NCBI GenBank assembly: GCA_024509875.1
Contig: JAMPIV010005830.1
Coordinates: 33,501 to 97,500 of the forward strand
Origin: Oreohelix idahoensis
Lineage: Eukaryota > Mollusca > Gastropoda > Stylommatophora > Oreohelicidae
DNA length: 64,000 nt
Direction: 5' to 3'
Positions 21,402 through 33,204 of this stretch are shown one piece after another (position 1 is the stretch's first letter; each line of letters opens with the position of its first letter). The notes beneath the pieces are model-generated. The model had not been told where the DNA came from and searched no databases. It was given only the letters and a program-made list of their open reading frames with translations. Made by a program: the position numbers and the translations under genes.

Positions 21402-21655
21402 GCATCGCTATAAACAACTTTCCACTCTAATGAGGATGATGAATTGTAAAGGATTGCAGTGCATATACACGGTCAGGAATGGCAAGTTTTCAATTTATAT
21501 GCTCATGAAGATTGCCTTCCGGAAGAGGGTAGATGGAAGTTCCTGACGATTTTGTCCGAAGTACCTAACAACAAGTATTAAAATTGCCAGTGATTAATAC
21601 TGGGTCTATGGAATGAGGGTTTGGAATATCAGGTATTGGTAGTACCTCTGGCGAA
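21402..21655. other. No recognised feature
   Basis: Nothing supported beyond ordinary AT-rich sequence. Confidence 0.3.
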
Positions 21656-22135
21656 GGAGCTGTCATGCCCTTTTCAGGGCAGCTCGGCCACCTTTGGTCC
21701 AAATCTGGTATCCAACTCTCACCTGTGGCTCATCGTAGCTGTCAGCATGCGACAGCGGCCACCCCCCAGCCAACGACTTTGACAGGCCGGCTAAATGAGG
21801 TGAGGGTAGTAGACTGGTTATAAACCTTCGGCGAGTTAGGGTCTGCCTACCCATCCATGCGAAGACTGGATTCGATAGAATGCGCGGAAGAAACCTCCTG
21901 TTGGTTCAACGGACATGACGACGATTACCAGCAACGCGCTGTGGAGCGTATGAAGCACAGCGAGGCACGTAGAAAGCCTTGGTCATCCACTGCACCTGAC
22001 TTCATCTCCAGTCGTCTTGAATTGTCTTGCCACTGGATTCTGATGGACCCAGGCGAAAGAGTGAGGGCGACGAACTGCGCAACTCTTCCTCAGTTTAAAC
22101 CAAATCACCACGCAAGTCACTCTTTCATCCATTAA
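21656..22135. repeat. GC-richer block, possible LINE 5' untranslated region or dispersed repeat
   Basis: The block is clearly less AT-rich than its flanks and contains compact inverted stretches (for example CCCTTTTCAGGG). Similar text seems familiar to me as sequence lying upstream of RTE-like ORFs in other invertebrates, but I cannot check this. Frames on either strand (21663-21854 minus, 21857-22135 plus) have no recognised domain. Confidence 0.25.
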
Positions 22136-23180
22136 TTTGATGAAGAGTGGTCTTCATCACCCTTGATGGACGAACAACACACGGAATGGGGAACGTCACA
22201 GAAAATAGACCGGGTGTTACCTTGAACCAGACTTTACTCAACACGCGCCTTTCCATTTTAAATTATAGACGCATAAAAGACTGGCAACTAAACCAGGGGG
22301 TACTGTTGGTGTCATAGTATTGATTTCTAGTGCTGCTGTCACCGTTGCACGTTGGGATCAATTTCAAGATCAAGAAAGCAAGCACCTACTCTGTGTAGTA
22401 CTCAATGCGAAGTGAAAGACCACCAGTATTTTTCTGGTGGATAGGTTTTGAAATTTTTAAACAATTTTCCCAAGGCAGTGGCCGGATGGTCTACTCTTTA
22501 CGATTTCCAACTGCAGAGGATTACCGGAGTACTAAAAGTTAGCACTTATAGATTAACAATTATCATTAGCTTCACGTTGGGAAGACTGCATCTCAACTGC
22601 TACAGGACTTACTATGGACCAATCTGTGCAATGCATCTGGATACTCTTCGTAAATGACGTGATTCTTATATGTATATTTGCTCTTTTTATGTGTGTATTT
22701 AAAATGAATAAATACGCTTATGTATGTACCACTTACGGTAATACACTAATTATTATGAAGAACTTTAAACTGATGTTGCTGTTTTCAACATATTTTGTTT
22801 CTTCATAAATACAATGATCACTGCAAATTGCATTTGCTGATTTAGAAGGTTTATCATGTTATTTTCCTTAAATTTATTACCAAAAGCCAGATTAGACTAA
22901 ATGGATACATTATAAAAGGTGAATGAGAGACAGCACTGGTTCAAATTTCAACATTTTAGCAATAAAGAGTGTTAGTTCATGTGCATCTCAACGGACAAAG
23001 TAGTAATGTCACGTATTTGTACCTGAAACAATTACCATATTGCCTGTTTTGAACCTAACACTCTTTCAATCTTACCTGTTTGTACCGCCACATTGACGAC
23101 CTTTCGTCTTTTGTACTTGGCACTCTGACTACCTCGTGTTTTATGTACGCGGCCCACTGACTAATTTACCTGTTTTGTAC
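22136..23180. other. No recognised feature
   Basis: AT-rich sequence. Short frames near 22448-22808 have no recognisable domain. Confidence 0.3.
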
Positions 23181-24185
23181 CAGTCTGAAGACATTTGGAT
23201 TGTGTTTTTTTACGCCTTTCTTTCCCTCCTACGATACTCATTTATTTCGCATATTTAACGCATATAATTTCGAACCCATCCTCTACTCAGAATTGTTACC
23301 ATTTTTTCCTACTATCATTATTCACGTTTCATGCTTCGATGCATGACAGGGCCTGACAATCGGCCATTTCTGAGACATTAATTGAATCACTAAACGTGAT
23401 AATACGACATTGATTCCAGGTAAATGCGAGCATAAAATGTTTTTTCAAGATTGCGCAATCACTTCCGATCTGACAGTAGAATGTACTTGCAATACGGGTT
23501 TAATGATATAGATCACGATATGTCTAGACAGGCAGTCGGATTGCGACAAGTATTGTGGTACACAAGATTGGCAGAGTAAGATGAACTTAGTAATTAGACT
23601 TCCGAATTACTTGGGATAAGTGATTATAGATAAACGCAATCTTGGAAGACATTTTGAAGAGTGAGCGGAAAGTGTGGTATAAGTAACTTTTAACAAACAC
23701 TTTACGGAAATCACAATTCCATATATGGAAAATGACTTTAAATTCTCAAACGCATGAGTCACACAATGAATTCCATAAGCGCTGTTCTATCACAACATGT
23801 ACTTTGAATGCCATTGGTTTGGCAATTCGAGTTGTCATATACAATCACTCTGACTGGGAGTTGCCAAGCAGCTGACAACACGTGAGTGAAGCCTGAAATA
23901 TAATGAAGAACATTTTAGACCTACGGCCCTGCATTTTCTGAATCGTCAAGTAAACAGATGGACTGACGCCAATAAGCAATAGAAGTAAAGATTCTGACTT
24001 TAAATAGGACCGGACTTAGTGGAACACTTCTGAACACTACAGCAAGGAAACCTTAAGTTATTCATACATAAACCGGACTATACAGGACTTATGCACAAAG
24101 TCATTGAGGGATTTTCAATAGAACTAAATACCCTGACGTGTGATCTAGGCATCTGTATCAAGTTGCCAAGACTTTTTATCTGAGA
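23181..24185. repeat. Unclassified repeat RX, copy 2
   Basis: It aligns in order with 38620-39760 and 40000-41220. Shared blocks include CATCCTCTACTCAGAATTGT, ATTAATTGAATC with CACGTGATAA-like text, GATAAACGCAATCTTGGAAG, and TTGCCAAGACT at its right end (24163). The copy stops about where the Gypsy gag similarity begins, suggesting that one was broken by the other. Confidence 0.65.
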
Positions 24186-24807
24186 AAGAAGTCTCTTTTT
24201 GCTCTTGCTGAATATGCAAAAGCAGAAGCCAAAGAAGAGAAAAAAAGAACTGATTAATTAGCCAGCCAAGAAAAACTTAAATTACTTAAAATAGAAGAGA
24301 AAACAGACGGAAATGGCGTAGAGAAAAAGAGCTGAAGAATTAGCCAGCCAAGAAAAATTACGTTAAGCTCAGCTACAACACGAAGAGATGTTAGCTTTAC
24401 ATATTGAGGAATGGACGTTACAAAACAGTAACAAACAGAATAATTCTGAGGTTCAAGGTTCCTCAAATAAACATCATTCTGGGTCAATTAAATTTTGTTT
24501 ACCTTCTTTTAAACTTAATGTGGATGACATTTCTTATTTCTCAACCGTTTTGAGACGGTTTAAGGGTTACAGGATTGATAAATCTGAATGGTGCAGTAGA
24601 TTAATGGAAATCCTGATAGGAGATGCTTTGACTTTTGTTTGTACAGAATAAGAATAATCATGAAGCTACCAGAGCATTATTGCTAAAGAAATACCAATTA
24701 GATGAAAATGGTTACAGAAAGCGCTTCAAAACTATAATACTTGAAATGGATAAGGACTTCTCTGAATTTATTGCTGCCATCAAATTGACTTTTAACAGAT
24801 AGATGTT

Positions 24808-24841
<34 letters not shown>

Positions 24842-25680
24842 TTTTTTTTTTTTTTTTTTTTTTATTTTTTTTTTTTTTTTTTTTTCTTTTTTTTTTTAAT
24901 TATTTTTTTTTTTTTTTTTTTCCCTTTTTTTCTGTGGTGGATTTTTATTTTTTTTTTTTTTTTTTAATTTTTTTTTTTTTATTTTTTTTTTTTATTTTTT
25001 TTTTTTTTTTGAGCTGTCAACAATTGATCACTCATATGAGGCTATCATGGATTTGATACATAGAGATAAGGTATTCTCATCCATTAGCCAACAATTTTTA
25101 TCATTTTTGCTTGAACGCTAACCTACAAACTTGACAGCACTCGAGGATTGGGCCGTCAATTCATCACTGCTCACGCTGGCACAGTTGTGAGTAATTCAAA
25201 CATCAAAGAAGCTTTACCAGTAGCTTCTGCTTCTTCATGGAATAATAAATACCCAAGATACAGATCTCAGAGTGCCGACTAAAATTTTGATCGAGGTGTG
25301 GAAAGTTACTCTGGATCTTAATAGGTAATCATTCTTATAGAAATAATTCTCCTCCAACAAGAGAAAATTTCAAACACTTTAACTGATGAAACTTTAACAG
25401 AATCAGTATCAATCAAATGGAGGATGGAGAAGGAATGACAATTCTTTCAAGAATAAAAGAAATTGGTCTTATGATGGAAATAGCAACCAATATGCTCCTC
25501 CTAGAATATTTAACCAATCACAGAACAACAGGAACAGAGATAATAATAATAGTAGTCAGAGAGATAATCGTTCATTCCGCTCTCGTAGAGTTGAACGCTC
25601 AAACTACCATGCTCACTCGGCACAGATTACTGATACAGCTATGGCACCTCAAAAAAAAATAATACATTAAATCATGCCAC
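24186..25680 (+). pseudogene. Gypsy Gag (broken), interrupted by a poly-T tract
   Basis: The coiled-coil start is visible as FALAEYAKAEAKEEKK, followed by repeats of LASQEKL. Core pieces are ISYFSTVLRRFKGYRIDKSE (about 24526-24585) and LEMDKDFSEFIAAIKLTFNR (about 24742-24800). After the poly-T tract it continues with ELSTIDHSYEAIMDLIHR and TNLTALEDWAVNSSLLT. The end (25480-25640) is Asn/Arg-rich. Many stops and frameshifts. It precedes the protease at 25763 and belongs to the same element. Confidence 0.65.
24806..25010. repeat. About 205 bp of nearly pure poly-T inside gag
   Basis: Runs of T broken only by single A, C or G bases, plus one short mixed patch (CTGTGGTGGA near 24932-24941). Gag reading stops at its left edge (LTFNR) and resumes directly at its right edge (ELSTIDHSYEA), so the tract looks like a clean insertion. 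It could be an antisense poly(A)-only retroinsertion, a mononucleotide expansion, or an assembly artefact. Confidence 0.85.
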
Positions 25681-25762
25681 TGTTTGTTCTTCTTTTGATT
25701 TTGATGCTGCTTCACAATGTCCTGAATGCCGTACTTTATTTCAGCCACATGTTGTATCTACA

Positions 25763-26149
25763 TTGCGGTGTGGTCATCCACTACCCACACTTCCAACACT
25801 TGCAGCACTTGATAGTACAGAATTCCTACAGTTTCATAAAGGATTATTGAACGGCACACAAGTGTCTGTGTTAAAAGATACCGGATGCACTACTGTAGGA
25901 GTGCGACAATCATTGGTCAAACCTGATGATTTGAAATTAACCGGAGCTCCTCGTCAGGGGTACATAATCAAAAATGATATTTTGATTATAATGTTTCAGG
26001 ATTTTCCTTCTTCTTCGTCAATTTGGAAGCAAATAATGGTTCCTAATGATCTTAGGACATACATTTTAGGACATGCACATGATTCTCATTGTGCAGGCCA
26101 CATGGGTTATTCTTGTACCAGGTCTAGAGTGCTATCTTCTCTTTTCTAG
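25763..26149 (+). pseudogene. Gypsy protease start joined to pre-integrase segment
   Basis: The active site DTGCTTVGVRQSLVKPDDL (Asp codon 25877-25879) identifies a retropepsin. After about 20 more residues the protease is missing its C-terminal half and runs in frame into GYIIKNDILI and VPNDLRTYILGHAHDSHCAG, the start of the integrase HHCC finger. This is an internal deletion. A TAG at 26147-26149 replaces the Trp of the usual F/Y-WPGV. Confidence 0.8.
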
Positions 26150-27058
26150 CCTGGAGTGACGAAAGATGTCTGTGTCTACAGTCGCTCCTGTGTGACATGC
26201 CAGGAGGTTAAAGCAAAGGGAGCCCGTCATATGGAAACGATACAAGCTAAAGGCATCCCTGTACACCCCTTTGAAAAGATGGCTGTTGACATCATTGGTC
26301 CATTTTCAATTATGTCCGCCAGAGGACACTGGTGTGTCCTCACGTGCACAGACATGTGCACGAGCTGGCCAGAGGCTATACCTCTCAAAAATGTCTCCAC
26401 ATCAGACCTTGCAGATGCTCTATTGCTGATTTTCTATAGATTAGGCTTTCCTAAGAAACTCCTTTCAGGCAGAGGTACTCAATTTGTCTCTAATGCCATG
26501 GCTGGTGTTATGAATCATCTTCATATTTATAGGTCATTGAGTTCAGCATATCATGCAATTTCAATGGTATGGTAGAGCGGCTCAATAGCACGCTAAAACA
26601 ACTTCTATGGAAGGTTACAGTCAATTTTCCACAAGACTGGGACATGGTTTTACCTGTCGTTCTCTTCGCGTATCACAAGGTACCCAATGAACAGACCAGT
26701 TTTTCGCCATTTGAGTTCGTTTTTTGGAGCTCAACCTCGAGGTCCCATGTCTCTCATAAAAGATTTGCTTACTGACTCCGAGTTGACTCAGGACACTCAG
26801 TCATCGTATGAGTATGTCGTCAATCTCCGGCGTAAAATCATTGATGCCTGTCAATCGGCAACATCCTCTTCTGGAACTGCTAAAGAAAAGTCTCGGCGGT
26901 TTCAAAACTGCTTTAAACGACTAAGACACCTTTACCCTGGTGATGAAGCTTTTGTCCTTCTCCCTAGAAAGGAAAAAAGACTACTCATTGCTTGGAGTGA
27001 TCCTTACAAGATCTTTTCACGTATATTTGATGTTGACTTTGTACTTAATATTAAGGGT
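26150..27058 (+). pseudogene. Gypsy integrase (broken)
   Basis: It contains the finger end CVYSRSCVTCQEVKAKGARH, core MAVDIIGPFS (first Asp), then LSGRGTQFVSNAM, in which the second catalytic Asp of the usual LSDxGTQF is Gly, then MVERLNSTLKQLL (catalytic Glu; 26569). A frameshift lies just before MVERL. The C-terminal part runs to YPGDEAFVLLPRKEKR and AWSDPYKIF, the GPF/Y-like module, then KGKHKT before a SINE-like insert. Integrase joins element cDNA to host DNA; this copy is dead. Confidence 0.85.
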
Positions 27059-27069
27059 AAACACAAAAC

Positions 27070-27276
27070 TTCTTCTTCTTCCGTCCTTTGCCACCGACCG
27101 TCAAAGCAGTCAGTGGCCATTACGCCTAGTGGTGTCTTAGGGCAACAGCAGATAGGTTTTCTCTGCCATTGTTTCCCATCACGCCTAGTGGCGTCTTTAG
27201 GGCAACGGCAAATCAACCCATTTGCTGTTGTTTCCGTAATCGAAGTGACTGGCAAACGGGTGACCAGCCCGTTGTG
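27070..27276 (-). mobile_element. SINE-like insert sharing its 3' end with RTE-2
   Basis: The insert is flanked by a perfect 11-bp duplication AAACACAAAAC (27059-27069 and 27277-27287), and removing it rejoins Gypsy reading (KGKHKT to FHINMLKEF). On the minus strand its 3' half (ACCACTAGGCGTAATGGCCA, CTGACTGCTTTGACGGTCGG, then a GAAGAAGAAG tail) matches the RTE-2 3' end at 4745-4810. The CACTAGGCGT block occurs twice. The 5' part has a GTCACTTCGATTAC stretch vaguely like a tRNA B box. It is likely a SINE mobilised by RTE-2, or a rearranged LINE tail. Confidence 0.65.
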
Positions 27277-27287
27277 AAACACAAAAC

Positions 27288-27722
27288 GTTTCATATAAAT
27301 ATGTTGAAAGAATTCCACACTCGCCTTGAATACCCTCAATCTGTTTTTCATGCAGTTGACGAACCTACTCATCGCGCTGCTCATTTTTCTTCTTTGTCTG
27401 TCATCCAGGAAGAAGAATCTTCTTTTCCAGACTTATCTATGCCTCTTCCTGTCATGTCTCTACAAGCTACGGAGTCATGGAAGGATGTGACTATTTGTCC
27501 GGATCTGTCACCCGACAAACGACAACAAGTATCTAATCTTCTGTAATCTTTCCAGGATGTTCTTACAGACGTCCCAGGTCGTACATTCGTGATCACTCAT
27601 GATATAATTCTTACGGATGATAACCCTATTCGTGTTCGACCATACCTCATACCTTTTCACTTTCAAGATCAAGTTGAGAAGAAACTTGATGAAATGATCT
27701 GTCTAGGTATCAGAGAATCATG
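27288..27722 (+). pseudogene. Gypsy post-integrase linker and RT N-terminus
   Basis: After FHINMLKEF the frame continues to the standard lead-in of Gypsy RT: LSPDKRQQVSNLL, stop (27544-27546), FQDVLTDVPGRT, DDNPIRVRPYLIP, LDEMICLGIRES. The usual SPYASPIVIVKKKDG should follow, but the element ends near 27722 against an antisense LINE. RT therefore lies after integrase, not between protease and integrase. Confidence 0.8.
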
Positions 27723-29640
27723 ACCATTGCAGTGAACCCATCGTGTCTTGTCCATGGCCAGATCATTATACTTGGCTACATTCAACGAGTGTTTATCGTC
27801 CAATCTGGATTTAAATGGCACGGTCAGCTCAATCATTATAATCTGGTGCGATGGTGAGGAATGCAGCACTATATCTGGCCGTGTTCGAAATCTTCTGACA
27901 CTCTCTCGATATACTCCTAGCCCTGGTAGGTCTACTGTCATCTCCCAGTCATTTGCGCAGTCAAGAAAAAATGGCAAACTGCTACATGATTTACTTGGTT
28001 TGGGATGTGCTACTTTCCTGCTCTCAGAGATTATGTATTTGCGGTGCTCGGTCTGACTTTGCTGTTCGCTTTCCCCATTGCCATGTTTATTGTAGCAGCT
28101 AGCTCATTTAGTACTTTGTTGTGGCGCCATGTGTATCGCCCTTGTCATAATGACACCTTGCAAGCTGAGAGAACATGTTCAAGTGTCTGCCTCTCAGGGA
28201 CAGGGGGCACTGAGTATCATTAGTCTTTCCCCATCTCACAAGGTTTGCGGACGATAGCATGAGGTCATACATTGATGTGATGATGAAGCTGAGCCTAAGA
28301 GGTGCATATGCCATATATCATTCGATGTCAAGGATCAAGCAGGGCTCCTTCCAATGTAGTCCATTGGCTTTGCTGGGCTTGCTGCACCGCTTTTTGCACA
28401 CTTCTTATCATTCTCAGTTTCTCGTATCTCCTGAACTACCATGTCTCTGCGTTTGATGCCTTGGACCACCAAAGGATGTCACAATGGCCAAATCCCCGTC
28501 TATCCATCTGTATGTATCCGATTACCTCCCTTAGCTTGAGCGACTCTTGAGCAGCACCAACAGTTTCATCCCCTTTCCACTTCCTTCCAGTTTTAGTGTT
28601 GGCTGAATGGACTTAACTACGTCATCTGCTGACTTGTGCAGCATCATTACGAGCTTTGCTTTTCCTACTTTGTATTTCTTCAACAACTGACTTGAAAGGA
28701 AGCACAAGATTTGCCTTCTTGCATTACAGTGCTACGAATGACAGAACTAGTGGTACCCATTTCCTTATGAACATGTTGGCATTTTGCTCTATAGCTTCCA
28801 CTGTACTGGTGCTTATTTCATATATAAGAAGTGGTCATACCAATTTAGGTATCAACATGAACTGGAGACACCACATTTTGAACTTTCCTAGGAGTCTGCT
28901 TTGGTCTATGATCTGTAGTGCTACCATTTTTATTGTCGCTTGAACTGCTTTTGAGTCTTTTAATGAGGCATAACACACTCTGTCAAGACTTTTAACAGGT
29001 TCCTCAATGACAGTAGGGATTCTTTGGATTGAAACCACGAATGTAACCTCAGATGTCTTTCCTTTCCTGACTGATAGGCTTCTAGACTTCTTAGGTTTGA
29101 AGCTCATTCTGCACCATCGTACAATTCACTCAGGCATGCTTACAATGTACGGGCCTGGTGTTCATCGGATGTTAGAATTGTTGTGGCATACATGAATGCT
29201 TTAAGCGGTGACATGTGACACCTTCCATTGAGCTTTGGACCTATTGCTGATCATTCAGACGCTTTGAGGATTACCTATAGTCAACACAAACAGTGTCGGA
29301 GAGATGGTACATCCTATCTCAATTCCAACTTATAGGTCAATCCACTTCGTTGTGTACTCTGGTTGAAAATCTGTCAGAGAACCCTGAGAAAAATAGTTTC
29401 AGTATTGCTGCAATTTCTTGTGAGACATGGTACATTCCCAGGGCCTGCCACAGCATCTGTCATGGAACGGACACACACTCATTAGCTAGATCCAGCCAGA
29501 TTACATGGAGACTTGTTCAGTCACACTTACCCTTTTGAATTGCTTCCCAGATCATTGTGGCAAGCTCTAGACACTCTGGAGCACCTGGGATAACTCCTTT
29601 CTGGATGGTAGTGTTAATGTATCCTTTCTCCAGGAGGTAT
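27722..29640 (-). pseudogene. LINE reverse transcriptase and C-terminal region of another family (broken, antisense)
   Basis: Read on the minus strand from about 29640: LEKGYINTTIQKGVIPGAPE and TMIWEAIQKGKC (RT fingers), SLHVIWLDLAN (motif A), FKPKKSRSLSVRKGK and VEEPVKSLDRV-like segments (28835-29107), then LMLSSANLVRWGKTND (28200-28260), and RPDIVLHSSPS with IMIELTVPFKSRL (27780-27880). The last two fit the C-terminal D...ExT region of a LINE group common in aquatic animals and recall a PD-(D/E)XK arrangement. Stops and frameshifts are frequent, and motif C is not clear. Confidence 0.7.
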
Positions 29641-30635
29641 CCTTTCTCTATTCTTTGTTTCTTTGTTTAGAAACACATTTTATACCTAATCAAAGCCTGT
29701 ATTATCACACTGAGCACCTCGCGTATTTTGAGCCTAACAAACTGACCAGCTCACACATTTTGAGGGGCTTATACTAGCCATATTACGAGATTTTGAGTCT
29801 GACACATTGACGAACACATGAATTTGTTGTGCTTCATTCCTCCAATCCTTTATTTCGGAGCTCCGTGTTCTGTAGGACGCTAATTTATCTCTTCCAACAT
29901 ATATCTCTAATGTCTGAATATTTGTGTCTCTGTGAAGTTCATTCCTGTCATTTACGCATAACATCTGCCTAAACTTCTTGCTCCAGAGTCTGTCACTTTA
30001 AACTACCATCGCCTTGAAAGATAATAAACATCAATTGATGGGTGTATTTGTGTCAGATTATTATGAAATAATTTTACCCGTGTCTATTAAGACAGTTTTT
30101 ATTCATGATATAATTCATAAAAAAAGTAATTGTTTGATGTCACCTTCAAATTCAAAACAATAATCAGACGTAGATGCGGGTATTTGACTGACATTTTACT
30201 AACCTTCAGATCTTGAATGTAATTTAAAAATTCATGATCTAGATGTCCATCAAGGGGCAATCGTTCACAATACAAATATATGATATAAGACTGATACTGG
30301 TCTATCATCACATAGATGGCGTTTTTCTCTGGAGACTGCAACATAAAATATTTATTAATGCGCCCAAGTTATGTTATAAATTGCAATTATTAGTTATTGC
30401 ATTTGCACTTATTTAAAATTTGAGAAATCTTATTACATAATTGTTATATTACGAAAAGTACATAATGCTAAATATTAATCTAAAGAAGACACCTGTAAAT
30501 CCGTCACAGTAAAGATTGTATATTCTACTCGCCAAAGTACACTTAACGCTTTAATTATAATAAACAGTGAGGATTTGTTACATAACGATAAATAAATGAG
30601 TAAATACTCATTCTCGTTTAAGAGAGATCGTATTG
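29641..30635. other. No recognised feature
   Basis: AT-rich sequence without coding or clear repeat structure. Confidence 0.3.
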
Positions 30636-31234
30636 TTCTTCGATCCTTAGCCGCCGACTGTCAAAGCAATCAGTTGTCATCACGCCTGGTGGCGTCTGTA
30701 GGGCAGCATCAAACTGCTTCCACTTTATTCGTTCGTCAGTCATCCTCTGTACAGTGCCCCAGTTCTGGTTCGTTCTTTGCATCTCAGCCTCCACAGTTCT
30801 CCGTCAAGTTTTTTTTCGTCGGTCTCTTTCGCTTTTCTTCGGGGGTTACTAGCATAGCTGTTCTTGTGATGGCATCGGGGTCTATTCTGAGGACGTGGTC
30901 ACTGCAGCGTTTGCCATCTATGATGGTGTGCATGTCCTCGTCGTTACTCCGAATAAGTAGTTCTTGGTTGGTGATAGTATTCGGCCAAAAGATTTGAAGA
31001 ATTTTCCTTGGGCAGATTGTGTGGAAAGAGGACAGTTTTGACATTTCCTTCTCTGTTACTCTCTAGCATTCCGCATCATAGAGAAGCACAGAAAGTACAC
31101 TGCTCTCATATAATTTTAATTTGGTGTTTGTGCTGTACCGGGAAGACTTCCAGATGTTGTTGAGACTAGCAAAGGCTATTCTTGCTTTATTCAATCTGTT
31201 CTTGATATTTTTGCTTGTTCCGCCATCTGGTATT
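30636..31234 (-). mobile_element. RTE-2 LINE, 3' half (outer part of an interrupted copy)
   Basis: The reverse complement matches the RTE-2 end at 4250-4810: LSSFHTICPRKILQIFWPN, NDEDMHTIIDGKR, then the 3' tail with the CACCAGGCGTGATGACAACT block and GGATCGAAGAACAATA. The LINE is cut at 31234 by the LTR element 31235-37902 and resumes at 37903, with GTATT duplicated at both edges. Confidence 0.85.
31230..31234. repeat. 5-bp target site duplication (GTATT) of the RRM-carrying LTR element
   Basis: GTATT occurs immediately left of the first LTR and again at 37903-37907 immediately right of the second. Five-base-pair duplications are standard for Gypsy integrases. This fixes the element ends exactly. 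Confidence 0.9.
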
Positions 31235-32037
31235 TGTTGCAGCGGCCGTTTGTTAGTGGTTGCATTATCATTGTCCTTTGCATGTCAATGTCCAAACTTG
31301 TAATTAATAAGGAATATTATAAGGTCTGGCCAGGTCTTGAAATTCCTTAATTCTCATTTATGCTTTGAAACATCGTGCTTCTATGGTTTAGTACGCGAAT
31401 GCTGGATACTGGTTAGAACTGGTTAATAATTGCATAATATTGACTTGATAAGTCCAAATATTCGAGTCCACAAAAACACAATTTATTTACGATAAACATT
31501 GAAGATCTCATGAGCATGGTTCATAATCAACGTGCATTAATTCTGATTCATGTTAATACATAGTAGTATCAGTCCGTGTCATAATAATAAATTACTGTCA
31601 ACAGAACAGCATGGCTATTTACTCGCGCTGCTGGGTTTCAGACAGCCGGTAGTGAGCGCATGTGTCTTGACGAAATAAATCAAATAATTGATTAACAATC
31701 CTTCCATCAATATAGGTTACCCACTAACCTTGTAAATTCATCCTTTAACATAGCAATATGGACTGACCCTGAGTCCTTCTATCAATTCAAATAAATACGG
31801 CTATTACCAAGCCTAACCTTGGAAGGATGTAAGACACGACTTCACGGCTTGACGGACGACGTAAAAAGGGTCCAGTATCTAAGTCACGGAGCGTGACCTT
31901 ATCAACGCTAACACGTCACAATTCGACCGTGTTCACTACTACGTGAAGTATCAATTATTAATCTATAATAAACTCTATCACCCTAAAGTTGCGCACTGCC
32001 AACTATAGCAGACGATATCAATAAAACTACCGTAACA
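31235..32037 (-). repeat. 3' LTR of the RRM-carrying element
   Basis: It matches 37100-37902 over its whole length with scattered substitutions (for example CTTTGCATGTC against CTTTGCGTGTC). On the minus strand it begins TGTTACGGTAG, just after a polypurine-like tract, and ends CTGCAACA. Confidence 0.93.
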
Positions 32038-33204
32038 ATTCCCTGCCCGCCGGGGAAAAAAAATCTATTAGATAGATTTTTTTGAACTATCTTACTCACA
32101 CATATCAAAAAAGAATTTAACAAAAACCCAACGTATGGCCTATGATGTTCTGTATAGAACAGTGTCGTGGTCATGTCGATAATATATTAAAATGTAATAT
32201 GCTAACAGTCATACTATACATGGATATTATATTAACTAAAAGAGTGTCAACTGTCACTAAGTAATTATGCTAAGTAATTATATACCTAACTGAAAGTATG
32301 TTTTGACTAAATAATGAAGTGTTATGTCAAGAAAATTCTTCTAACTAATTAAAATTAAACTAATTAATTATAGTATGTGTGTAAGGTATCATTAAATTTT
32401 AATTAAATAAACTAAAAGATAGTATTATAGTAAGGAAAAGAGAAGTAAAGACAAGTAAAATGAAGAAAAAGATAAAGTATAAAATTAATTAGTGATGTGT
32501 GCTTCAAATTAATCATGTGAATTGAGTAATTACTAACTAATTAACTTAATTAACTACTAAAAGAAAAATAATATTCATACATATAATTTCGACATCTTAA
32601 CTAATTTTATATATTATATATAACATTCATAAATAAAATATTAAGAGTATTTAATTGTGTGATATTATTTTGTTTTCATCTTTTCTTTTTTTTATATTCA
32701 TTTTTTTATTATCACACTTCACCTTCATTTTATTCTTTATTAATTTAATAAATATGAAGCTAAATAACGTTGGAAATGAGGATCCAGCCGTTGTCCTATC
32801 CCGATTGAACGAACGGTAAGTTCCATTGTAAGCGAACGTTAGTAAATTGTTCAATGTATTCCGTTCCTGAATGAATGTAATACTCATAGCGTTGAATTAA
32901 TCATTTCAATTTGTGTAGCATACCGGTGTATGTCCAGCCTGAATTCAGATACTTTTCCCGCGTATATCGTAACGAGTTGTAGAATGGACACTAACCAACG
33001 TCCAAATGTCAAAAATATGATTCGTCGAAATATGTCTCTTGATCTAAACAAGTTCGTTCGAAGAATGTATATATATTAGTTGATTCACTGCACAGTATTC
33101 AACGTGTCATTCGTATGTAGGCAGTTCGCCTCATCGTTGAAGAATGTTATCGTTCTAACGTCCTTATAGTTCAGGAGTACTTTTTGAATTTTTTTGGACA
33201 ATTG
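32038..33204 (-). other. 3' internal region of the RRM-carrying element, no recognised gene
   Basis: Very AT-rich, between the RNase H stop and the 3' LTR. A 78-codon minus frame at 32651-32887 has no recognised domain. Confidence 0.4.
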
